From contig JAJPIT010000086.1 in NCBI GenBank assembly GCA_021324615.1, positions 1 through 37,273 on the forward strand: a DNA stretch of 37,273 nt. The letters run 5' to 3'. How positions within the stretch are numbered: the stretch's first letter is position 1; the number at the start of each line of letters is the position of its first letter. The position numbers and the translations under genes were made by a program. The notes beneath the pieces are model-generated. The model searched no databases and was not told the origin of the DNA. It was given only the letters and a program-made list of their open reading frames with translations. The stretch comes from Terriglobia bacterium (GTDB lineage Bacteria > Acidobacteriota > Terriglobia > Bryobacterales > Bryobacteraceae). Below are positions 30,409-37,273 of the stretch, piece by piece.

Positions 30409-31036
30409 TCACTTTATCGACGTAGTTCTGCGTCTCGCGATAAGGAGGCAGACCGTTGTATTTTTCAACGGCGCCTTCGCCCGCATTGTAAGCCGCCAGC
30501 GCCTTGACCACGTCGCCGTTGTATTTGATCAGAAGCTGGCGCAACAGGCGCGTGCCGGCGTCGATGTTTTGCGCCGGATCGTTTGGATCGGCAGAAAGAA
30601 CTCGCGCCGTCGAGGGCATCAACTGCATCACGCCGACCGCTCCTTTGGGCGAGACCGCCTTGGGATCCATCGCCGATTCCGCCTGCGCCACGCTCTCCAC
30701 AAATTTGGCCGGCAGGGCGTAACGGGCCGCGGCGGCCTGCACCAGCGCCCGGGGATCGGCCGGGGAAGGCGGCGCGGGCGCTGCCTGGGCGGGCTCGGGC
30801 GCCGGCGGCGGAGAAACGTAGTCGTCGGCCTCAAATGACGCCACCAGCGCGGCGGGAACTTCGCTGAAACCCTCGCCCGAATACAGCCGCACCATTTGGC
30901 CGGAGCTTTCGTGCCGGTCGATATGAATCCGCCAACCGCTGGAAAAGACGGCGTATTCGCCGGCATGGGCGGATCCGGACAACAGCAGAAAGAAACCCCA
31001 CCTGGCGAGCTTCAAACAGCTTAGACGCGGATTCAC
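30386..31036 (-). CDS. Secreted lytic transglycosylase (SLT domain)
   Basis: Lytic transglycosylases cleave peptidoglycan to form 1,6-anhydro-muramyl ends. The 216-residue product has a signal peptide (FFLLLSGSAHA, cleavage after residue 25), a short beta-rich part resembling DUF4124-like domains, a Pro/Ala linker (~76-93) and a family 1 SLT domain. The catalytic Glu is E120 in VAQAESAMDPKAVS; GAVGVMQLMPSTA, NIDAGTRLLRQLL and ALAAYNAGEGAVEKYNG follow, in the usual order. The GTG start is in a GTGA overlap with the upstream transporter gene; a longer frame inside that gene is non-coding. It probably acts in the periplasm, possibly as a PBP- or secretion-associated wall hydrolase. Confidence 0.9.
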   Translation of the reverse strand: MNPRLSCLKLARWGFFLLLSGSAHAGEYAVFSSGWRIHIDRHESSGQMVRLYSGEGFSEVPAALVASFEADDYVSPPPAPEPAQAAPAPPSPADPRALVQAAAARYALPAKFVESVAQAESAMDPKAVSPKGAVGVMQLMPSTARVLSADPNDPAQNIDAGTRLLRQLLIKYNGDVVKALAAYNAGEGAVEKYNGLPPYRETQNYVDKVIRNYLRQ

Positions 31037-32100
31037 CGGGATGCGTGCAGGGAAGCCATCGAAACCATGCCCAACCCCGCCAGGAAAAGAACCACCATGA
31101 AGGCGATCAGGGTCCGCACGCGCGGGCTGGCGCCTTGAAATTCCCTCCAGACCAGCAGGCCCCACAAAGCGCTGACCATGGTGGCGCCCCGGCTCAGCGC
31201 GTAGCTCAACGCCGGACCCGCCTGCGCGGAAGCAGGCGCGGCCGCGGCGGCGAAGTTGCAGATTCCGCCCGCCATCCAGATCACCCCGCCCAACAGGCCG
31301 AGCGCGTGCTGCTTGCCGGCGCCGCGGAAGTAGTCGCTTGCCTGAAGGGGTTCGCCTGAAACGGGAAAATTCAGAAAAAAAGGAATATAAAACAAGCTCG
31401 AACCGAGGACTCCGATGGAGAAAAACAGAGCCAGCCCATAGGGCGCCAGGCCCGCTTCGCCCTGCCGCGCCGTCTCCAGCATGGGATAAAAACAAGCCAT
31501 CACGATTCCGCTGACGATGCTCAGAACGATTCCGCGGGCCGCGCCGGTCGGCCGCGGAGCGCGCTTTTTCGCGCGGGGATCGGCGACGAGCGCCGCCTTC
31601 TTTTCCTCCTCCAGCCGGTCATCCAGGTAGCCCGTATAGGCGAACGCGTCCACCAGAATCGCGATGACCACCAGGACCACGCCGCCAAACAGCAGGATCG
31701 GATTCCCTTGCGGATTGAACAGATAATTCGAAGTGGCCTCGACCACCAGCGCCAGGCCGAGGCCGATGGGGAACGCCACCGCCAGCCCGGAGACCGAAAT
31801 CGCCGCGACCAGCAGTAAATTGGCGAGATTGAACACGGCGCCCGCACCCGCCGCCCACACCATCTGCCGCCGTCCCGCAATCAGCAGGTTGTCGCTGAAG
31901 GTAAGGTCTTTCGGCGACATCTCGCCCAGGGTGTAGGCGGCGAGCAGGGCGCACAGCAGCATGCCGATCGAAAAGTCATAATAAAACAGCTCAAATCGCC
32001 ACTTCCCCGACATTTTTTGCGTGTTCGCCCAGGATCCCCATGCGGACATGGAAGCCAAAAGCAGGATCAAGGCAGCCGCGTAGGTGGTAGGAAGAATCAT
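31033..32100 (-). CDS. DMT-superfamily sugar/ureide-type transporter
   Basis: The 355-residue protein has about ten hydrophobic segments. The N-terminal WGSWANTQKMSGKWRFELF motif and a long internal hydrophilic loop (about residues 165-190, rich in Lys, Arg and Glu) resemble the GRP/RhaT-like branch of the drug/metabolite transporter superfamily, including bacterial relatives of plant ureide permeases. It should be an inner-membrane uptake carrier for a small sugar or nucleobase-type compound; the substrate is not predictable. Its stop overlaps the GTG start of the transglycosylase, so both are probably translated together. No obvious Shine-Dalgarno is seen upstream of the ATG at 32100. Confidence 0.8.
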   Translation of the reverse strand: MILPTTYAAALILLLASMSAWGSWANTQKMSGKWRFELFYYDFSIGMLLCALLAAYTLGEMSPKDLTFSDNLLIAGRRQMVWAAGAGAVFNLANLLLVAAISVSGLAVAFPIGLGLALVVEATSNYLFNPQGNPILLFGGVVLVVIAILVDAFAYTGYLDDRLEEEKKAALVADPRAKKRAPRPTGAARGIVLSIVSGIVMACFYPMLETARQGEAGLAPYGLALFFSIGVLGSSLFYIPFFLNFPVSGEPLQASDYFRGAGKQHALGLLGGVIWMAGGICNFAAAAAPASAQAGPALSYALSRGATMVSALWGLLVWREFQGASPRVRTLIAFMVVLFLAGLGMVSMASLHASR

Positions 32101-32206
32101 ATTGCGCTTCGAGCGTTGCCTTACGGGAAAGGTACTAAAGCTTTTCCTGCGTTCATCCGAAAGAAAGAATAGTTCATCTTACACCAGATACCGGGAGGAT
32201 CCAACG
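32101..32206. other. Divergent intergenic region
   Basis: This 106-base spacer separates the DMT transporter (-) and the TPR-like gene (+). It is clearly more AT-rich than the flanking genes and must hold both promoters, but I could not assign a convincing -35/-10 pair to either gene. GGGAGG at 32193-32198 is the ribosome binding site of the TPR-like gene. No small gene is seen. Confidence 0.5.
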
Positions 32207-33331
32207 GTGAGAAAGCTGGGGTTTGCGTTGCTGCTCACCCTCGGCCCGGCGGCCGCTTTGCTGGTCGGCCAAAGGCCGAAACCCGCCTACGATCCCGAGA
32301 CCAAAGACGGCCTGCTGATCGAGCACATTCAGCAGGAGACCGATCCGGCGCAGAAGCTCCACTACATGGAAGAGTTCGTGGCGGAGTACCCGAACCATCC
32401 GGCGCTCGCCTGGGTTTACGACCAGCTCCAGCCCGCCTATTTCAAAATGAAGGCGTGGGATGAGACCATGCGCGTGGGCGAGCGGCGGCTGGCGCTGGAG
32501 CCGGAAAATCTGGAAGCGGGAGAGCTGGCGCTGCGCGCGGCCGAAGCCAAGCGCGATCCGGATAAGACCGTCGAATGGGTGGACCGGGTGTGGCCGCTGG
32601 CCTCGACGCTGGCTCAACGCGGCGGCCCGGCCGCCGGCGACGCCAAACAGACCGCGGAGTACGCCGAATTCCTGATGTACTCGACCGCCACTTCCGCCAG
32701 CGATCCCAAAAAGCGGCTGGAGCTGCTGGAACATCTGGAAAAGCGCATGCCCGCCAGCAAGTACGCGCAAGGGCTGGCGGCGGAGTATTTCGAGATCTAC
32801 CGGACGCTCAACGACGAGCCGAAGTCGATCGCGATGGCCGAAAAGGCGCTGCAAACCGATCCCGGAAACGCGGAAATGCTGGTCTATCTGGCCGAAATTC
32901 ACGCGCGGAAAGACACGCCGCGGGATCGCCAGATGGTGATCAGCTACACCGCCCGCGCGCTCGATTCGGTGGACCGGATGCCGCGCCCGCCCGCGGTCAG
33001 CGAGGCCGATTGGGAAAAGAAGAAAGCGGGATGGTCGACGGCGGCCAACTATCTGGGCGGGGTGTCCAACAGCCTGCTGCATAATTACGGCAAGGCTGAC
33101 GGGCTGTTGCGCGCCGCCGTGGCGGCGATGGACCCCGGCGATCCGCGGCTGCCGGCGGCCCTGTATCATCTGGGCATGGCCAATTACCGGCTGGCGGAGG
33201 CCGGACACGACCGCAACCGCCCGGTGGACGCGCTGAAGTTCATGCGCCGCTGCGCCGCCATCCGCAGCCCGTTCCAGGAGCAGGCGCTCAAAAACATCGA
33301 AGGCATCAAGGCCGAGTACAGTTTGCCGTAG
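32207..33331 (+). CDS. Secreted TPR-like protein
   Basis: The 374-residue product begins with a signal peptide (RKLGFALLLTLGPAAALLVG) and is otherwise helical and hydrophilic, with several TPR-like helix pairs, e.g. MRVGERRLALEPENLEAGELA and SIAMAEKALQTDPGNAEML. It is likely exported and may act as a scaffold; no enzymatic motif is visible. An upstream ATG at 32084 exists, but the GTG at 32207 with GGGAGG eight bases before it places the signal peptide at the true N-terminus. Proteins of this kind are abundant in Acidobacteriota. Confidence 0.75.
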   Translation: MRKLGFALLLTLGPAAALLVGQRPKPAYDPETKDGLLIEHIQQETDPAQKLHYMEEFVAEYPNHPALAWVYDQLQPAYFKMKAWDETMRVGERRLALEPENLEAGELALRAAEAKRDPDKTVEWVDRVWPLASTLAQRGGPAAGDAKQTAEYAEFLMYSTATSASDPKKRLELLEHLEKRMPASKYAQGLAAEYFEIYRTLNDEPKSIAMAEKALQTDPGNAEMLVYLAEIHARKDTPRDRQMVISYTARALDSVDRMPRPPAVSEADWEKKKAGWSTAANYLGGVSNSLLHNYGKADGLLRAAVAAMDPGDPRLPAALYHLGMANYRLAEAGHDRNRPVDALKFMRRCAAIRSPFQEQALKNIEGIKAEYSLP

Positions 33332-33347
33332 CCGGATGCGCCTGCGC

Positions 33348-33430
33348 CCGCGGCGCGCTTGGCCCTTCCGAGTTGCGCTATGTTGGTCGCATCGGCATAT
33401 GCGTAGCTCCGCTGACCGCGCGCCGCGGTC
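33348..33430. repeat. Structured intergenic sequence with inverted repeats
   Basis: The spacer 33332-33469 holds an 11-base inverted repeat CCGCGGCGCGC (33348-33358) and GCGCGCCGCGG (33418-33428) with a 59-base interior, a seven-pair hairpin GACCGCG/CGCGGTC (33414-33420, 33424-33430), and CGCAT/ATGCG (33388-33392, 33399-33403). It looks like a dispersed intergenic repeat or a terminator after the TPR-like gene. A 44-codon Arg-rich frame (33336-33470) runs through it and overlaps the next gene as TGATG, but its composition looks non-coding. Confidence 0.4.
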
Positions 33431-33469
33431 GCGCAACCCCATCGATTCCGTGAATCCGGCCGGGCTCTG

Positions 33470-35104
33470 ATGCTGGATCTGGCCGGCTACCGCCGCGCGC
33501 TGAAGTTTATCGCGCCGTACTGGCCGCGGCTCGTGCTGATCCTGCTGGCGGGCGCCGCCTCGACTTCGTTCGGGCTCGTTCAGCCCTACATTTCAAAACT
33601 GCTGATCGACGACGCGCTGCTCAAGCGCGACTTTCGCATGCTGATCCTGGTCAGCGCCGCGATGATCGGCGTGACCGTCGCCGGATTTGCGCTGAACATT
33701 TTTTCGAGCTATCAGTACGTGCGCGTTTCCGCAAACGTGCTGTTCGATATGCGGCTGGCTCTGTACCGGCACTTGCAGACGCTCTCGCCGCGATTCTGGG
33801 CGCGGCGCAAGCTGGGCGACGTCGTTTCCCGAATCAACAACGACATCGCCGAGGTCCAGCGCGTATCCGCCGACAGCCTGCTCAGCGTGCTGTCCAATGT
33901 CGTTTTCCTGATCGGCAGCGCCGCGATCATGACCCGCCTGAGCCCGCGCCTGTTCGCCATCAGCGCGGCGGTGGTTCCGCTGAGCTTGTGGGCGCTGCGG
34001 CACTATCAGGCCAGACTGGCGGACCGCGTCCGGTTGGTGCGCGAGCGCAGCGCCGATATCGGGAGCTTTCTGCTGGAGACCCTGCTCGGCATCCGGCTGG
34101 TGGCGGCGTCGCGCGCCGAGGCCCGCGAAGCGGAAAAGTTCCGCGCCCACAACCGCAACTTCATCGACGCCCTGCTCAAGATGCAGTGGACCGCGTTTCT
34201 GTCCGGCGCGGTTCCGGGAACCATCCTGACCGTTTCCACCGGCGCGATCTTTCTTTACGGCGGCAAAATGGTGATCGATGGCGCGCTCAGCGTCGGCTCC
34301 CTGGTGGCGATCATGGCCTATCACATGAGGCTGCTCGCGCCGGTGCAGAATCTGATGAGCCTCTATACCAATCTCGTTTCGGGCGGCGTCTCGCTGGCGC
34401 GCGTATGGGAGCTGTTCGATACCAAGCCGGAGATCGTCGAACGGGCGAAGCTGCTGCCGCTGCCTTCGGCGCAGGGCGAGATCGAATTCGATGGCGTTTC
34501 CTTCCGGCACGCAGGCGAGGCAGTGATCGAAAATCTGTCGTTCCGCGTTCCCGCCGGATCGATCTGCGCGATCGTCGGCGCCAGCGGTGCGGGCAAATCC
34601 ACCATCGCCGATCTGCTGATCCGCTTTTATGATCCCGACGCCGGCGCCATCCGGCTGGACGGCCGCGATCTTCGCGATCTGCCGCTTCGGGATCTGCGCC
34701 GCGCCATCGCGCTGCTCGATCAGTCGCCGTACCTGTTCCATGCCAGCGTGCGGGAAAATCTCGCCTACGCGCGCCCGGAGGCCTCCGACCAGGAGATTCA
34801 GGCGGCGGCGCGCGCCGCGGCGATTCACGATCGAATCCTCTCGCTCCCCGAGGGCTATTCGACCATCCTTGCCGAGCGCGGGCAGACGCTTTCGGCGGGC
34901 GAGCGGCAGCGCCTCGCTCTGGCCCGCGCGCTGCTGGCGGATCCGCGGGTGCTGGTTCTCGACGAGCCGACCTCGGCGCTCGATGAAGCCAATGAGCGCG
35001 CCATCGCCGATACCTTGCTCGAAGCCGCCGGCGGCCGCACCGTGATTCTGATTACGCACCGGGCATCGCTGGCGCGGATCGCCCGGCAGACCATCCAGCT
35101 ATGA
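33470..35104 (+). CDS. ABC exporter, fused membrane and ATPase domains
   Basis: The 544-residue half-transporter has an N-terminal six-helix exporter domain (~15-310) and an ATPase domain (~335-540). Walker A GASGAGKST is at ~370-377, the Q-loop in LLDQSPYLFH, the signature reads LSAGE (~474; usual LSGGQ), Walker B LVLDEPTSALD at ~495-502 and the H-loop in LITHRAS. It resembles MsbA/lipid or peptide exporters and has no N-terminal C39 peptidase domain. A dimer of two copies is expected. The degenerate signature, with Ala and Glu replacing Gly and Gln, is noticeable but occurs in functional family members. A subtilisin-like gene follows after 12 bases, suggesting a shared message. Confidence 0.93.
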   Translation: MLDLAGYRRALKFIAPYWPRLVLILLAGAASTSFGLVQPYISKLLIDDALLKRDFRMLILVSAAMIGVTVAGFALNIFSSYQYVRVSANVLFDMRLALYRHLQTLSPRFWARRKLGDVVSRINNDIAEVQRVSADSLLSVLSNVVFLIGSAAIMTRLSPRLFAISAAVVPLSLWALRHYQARLADRVRLVRERSADIGSFLLETLLGIRLVAASRAEAREAEKFRAHNRNFIDALLKMQWTAFLSGAVPGTILTVSTGAIFLYGGKMVIDGALSVGSLVAIMAYHMRLLAPVQNLMSLYTNLVSGGVSLARVWELFDTKPEIVERAKLLPLPSAQGEIEFDGVSFRHAGEAVIENLSFRVPAGSICAIVGASGAGKSTIADLLIRFYDPDAGAIRLDGRDLRDLPLRDLRRAIALLDQSPYLFHASVRENLAYARPEASDQEIQAAARAAAIHDRILSLPEGYSTILAERGQTLSAGERQRLALARALLADPRVLVLDEPTSALDEANERAIADTLLEAAGGRTVILITHRASLARIARQTIQL

Positions 35105-35116
35105 CGCGCGGGAATC

Positions 35117-35695
35117 ATGATGAAAGTCGCGATCATCGATAGCGGCGTTCACGCCGGTCATCCGCATGTGGGCGGGATCGCCGGCGGCGTGGCCATCGTC
35201 GGCGATGATCTGATCGACCGGCTCGGCCATGGCACCGCGGTCGCGGGCGCGATCCGCGAGAAAGCTCCCCAGTCGCGCATCTACGCCGTGAAGGTCTTCG
35301 ACCGCCGGCTGTCCGCCAGCCTGGAAACGATCTTCCGGGCCCTGGAATGGTGCGTGGAAAACGAAATGGATTTGGTCAACATGAGCATCGGCGTGCGGCG
35401 CGAGATTGGCGGCATTTCCGGCCTGCCGCTGGTCGTGACCGTGCCCGGCGTGCTGGCCGACGCCATCGCGGTCCGCGCCGACGAGGACTGCCCGCGCGAG
35501 GTGTACCGCTACCGCGGCGGCATTTTCTACGCCTCCCCGTATCCGCGCCCGATTCCCGGCGTTCCGCCGGAGCGCAATCTGAACGGCGCCAGCTTCGCCG
35601 TGGCCAATATGACCGGGTTCGCGGCGCGCCTGGCGCGGGCGCCGCGCGAGACTATACGCTCTGAACTGATTGCGCGGGCAGCGAATAATCCTTGA
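35117..35695 (+). CDS. Short subtilisin-like (S8) protein, possibly defective
   Basis: At 192 residues this is a minimal S8 domain without signal peptide or propeptide. The triad is visible as D8 (VAIIDSG), H38 (GHGTAVAG) and S159 (NGASFAVANMTG). The NMSIG strand is present at ~88-92. However, the usual stretch after it, holding the AAxGN oxyanion-hole Asn, is missing or strongly shortened; the chain goes directly to GLPLVVTVPGVLADAIAV. Homologues I recall are about 30-40 residues longer here. It may be a cytoplasmic maturation protease for a peptide exported by the ABC transporter upstream, or a damaged or non-catalytic relative. Its 3' end overlaps the convergent acyl-CoA synthetase by 44 bases. 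Confidence 0.75.
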   Translation: MMKVAIIDSGVHAGHPHVGGIAGGVAIVGDDLIDRLGHGTAVAGAIREKAPQSRIYAVKVFDRRLSASLETIFRALEWCVENEMDLVNMSIGVRREIGGISGLPLVVTVPGVLADAIAVRADEDCPREVYRYRGGIFYASPYPRPIPGVPPERNLNGASFAVANMTGFAARLARAPRETIRSELIARAANNP

Positions 35696-37271
35696 GCTGC
35701 TCGCGGAGAGCGCGCTTGTTGAATTTTCCGACGCTTGTTTTGGGGACGGCTTCGAGGAAGAGAACGTCATCGGGCAGCCACCATTTGGCGACCCGGTCCT
35801 TTAAAAATTCCAGAATTTCTTCCTTGGTGAGCTCGCCGCGGAACTGCGGCAGCGGGACGACGCAGGCCACCGGGCGCTCCTGCCACTTCGGATGCGGCAC
35901 GGCGATCACCGCCGCTTCCATCACCTTGGGATGCGCCATTATGGCGTTTTCCAGATCGACGCTCGAAATCTATTCGCCGCCGCTTTTCACCAGGTCCTTG
36001 GTCCGGTCCATGATCTGGATGTAGCCTTCCGGATCGATGGTGGCGACGTCGCCGGTGCGAAACCATCCGTCCAGGAACGATTCCGCCCGGCCGCGCTCCT
36101 CGCCGCGCGGATCGTTGTAATAACCGGATGTGATCCACGGCCCGCGCACTTGCAGTTCGCCCATGGTCGTGCCGTCCCAGGGCAGTTCCTTGCCGGATTC
36201 ATCCACGATCCGGATATCGACGCCGGCCACTGGCAGGCCGTGGCGGGCCAGCAGATCGTAGCGCTCTTTTCCGCGCATCGATTCCAGATGCGTTTTCATC
36301 GCCATCACCGTGGCGATCGGCGTGGTTTCCGTCATGCCCCAAGCCAGCATGAACCGGATCCCGTGCTTCTGCTCGTACATTTCGACGAACTGGCGCGGCA
36401 GCGCGGAGCCGGCGCAGACGACGCAGCGCAGGCTCGAAATATCGTGCCTTTCGTGCTCAAGCAGGCTGTACAACCCCATCCACAGGGTCGGAACGCCGGC
36501 GGTGAAGGTGGCGCGCTCGGACTCGATCAGAAATGCGATGTCGGCGGGTTGGAGGCTGCGGCCGCTAAGCACAATCTTCGATCCGACCATGACCGCGGCG
36601 AAGGGAATGCCCCAGCCGTTGGCATGGAACATCGGAACGAGCTGCAAAACCGTGTCCCGTTCGCTCAACGCGAACGTGTCCGCCATGGTGAGCCCGTAGC
36701 TGTGCAGGACCATCGCCCGGTGCGTGTAGAGAACGCCCTTGGGATGGCCCGTGGTGCCGCTGGTATAGCAGGTGGCGCACGCCTCGGTCTCCTCAAGCTG
36801 AGGCCAGGGATAGGGATCGGCGGGAGCGGAAGCCAGCAGGTCCTCGTATTCGCTGTTGTCGTCGAGCGCGATGATCCGGCGCACCGTTTTCAGCTCGCCG
36901 CGGATCGCCTCCAGCAGCGGCAGCAGGGACCGGTCCGCGAAGATCACCCGGTCGCCGGCGTGATTGATGATGTAGGCGAGCTGATCGGGCGCCAGGCGCA
37001 GGTTGAGCGTGTGCAGAACGGCTCCGTAGCAGGGCACGGCGAAGTACAGCTCCAGGTGGCGATGCCCGTTCCAGCACAGCGTGCCCACGCGCTCGCCGGG
37101 GCCCACGCCGATTTTCCGGAGCGCCCAGGCGAGGCGATGCACGCGCGCGTGAAAATCGGCGTAACTGTAGCGATGCATGCCGGAATCGGTGCGCGAAACG
37201 ATCGCGCGTTTCGGGAACAGGCGCGCGGCGCGCTCCAGCAGCGGCGTGAGCGTCAGCGGGGTGTTCATCAT
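35652..37271 (-). pseudogene. Fatty-acid/acyl-CoA synthetase interrupted by an in-frame TAG
   Basis: This is an AMP-forming acyl-CoA synthetase (ANL superfamily) of about 540 codons that activates a carboxylic acid via an acyl-adenylate. The P-loop-like CYTSGTTGHPKGVLYTH, GWGIPFAAVM, LAWGMTETTP and GWFRTGDVATIDPEG motifs lie in the first 433 codons. The frame stops with TAG at 35972-35970, exactly where the very conserved Trp of KSGGEWISS is expected, then runs on in the same frame for 105 codons with ISSVDLENAI, the HPKWQERPVA core and the catalytic-Lys motif KTSVGKFNKR. One G-to-A change (minus strand) explains it. Either a real pseudogene, a sequencing error, or readthrough. The start at the window edge (37271 or 37268) could extend further. 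Confidence 0.88.
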
Positions 37272-37273
37272 CA

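Noticed and set aside
31037-31495. N-terminal extension of the lytic transglycosylase frame
   Set aside because: It lies inside the transporter gene in another frame and precedes an obvious signal peptide that begins at 31036.
33336-33470. 44-codon frame overlapping the ABC start (TGATG)
   Set aside because: It is Arg-rich, has no ribosome binding site, and coincides with inverted repeats; kept only as a speculative remark and not called as a gene.

Overview
This high-GC window looks like a chromosomal segment of an Acidobacteriota bacterium, probably of the Solibacter/Bryobacter type. That placement is inferred from the overall base composition, the zinc-binding forms of S4, S14 and L36, and the mix of housekeeping and transport genes. 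No marker here proves the genus. I see no phage, insertion sequence, CRISPR array or other clear mobile element.

Region 1 (1-15706, all on +) is the fused str/S10/spc/alpha ribosomal protein cluster. The order is the end of tuf, then rpsJ, rplC, rplD, rplW, rplB, rpsS, rplV, rpsC, rplP, rpmC, rpsQ, rplN, rplX, rplE, rpsN, rpsH, rplF, rplR, rpsE, rpmD, rplO, secY, adk, map, rpmJ, rpsM, rpsK, rpsD, rpoA and rplQ. Genes are packed with gaps of a few bases or short overlaps. infA, often found between map and rpmJ, is absent. The longest gap inside the cluster lies before rpsD and holds a strong hairpin.

Region 2 (15707-19680) follows a palindrome-rich spacer. It holds thrS overlapping an aldose 1-epimerase-like gene, a tRNA-Arg(CCG) on -, a small TPR protein and a short degenerate remnant that may come from an RraA-like gene. 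Region 3 (19681-32100) is mainly metabolic. On - are a membrane HdrD-type iron-sulfur oxidoreductase, argS and acnA. A UDP-glucuronate decarboxylase-like gene on + diverges from them. Full-length gcvP (-) follows, with a small HXXEE-type membrane protein (+) diverging from it, then a lytic transglycosylase translationally coupled to a DMT-type transporter (both -).

Region 4 (32207-37273) has a secreted TPR-like protein, a structured spacer, a single-chain ABC exporter directly followed by a very small subtilisin-like protein, and a convergent acyl-CoA synthetase interrupted by one in-frame TAG.

The most interesting signals are these. The acyl-CoA synthetase has an amber codon in the most conserved part of the enzyme. 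Several monocistronic or first genes lack a Shine-Dalgarno site and carry a -10-like hexamer 5-11 bases before the start codon, which suggests leaderless transcription. The ABC exporter and compact subtilase pair may be a peptide maturation/export cassette, but the subtilase seems to lack its oxyanion-hole region. Nothing here is a demonstrably new system.
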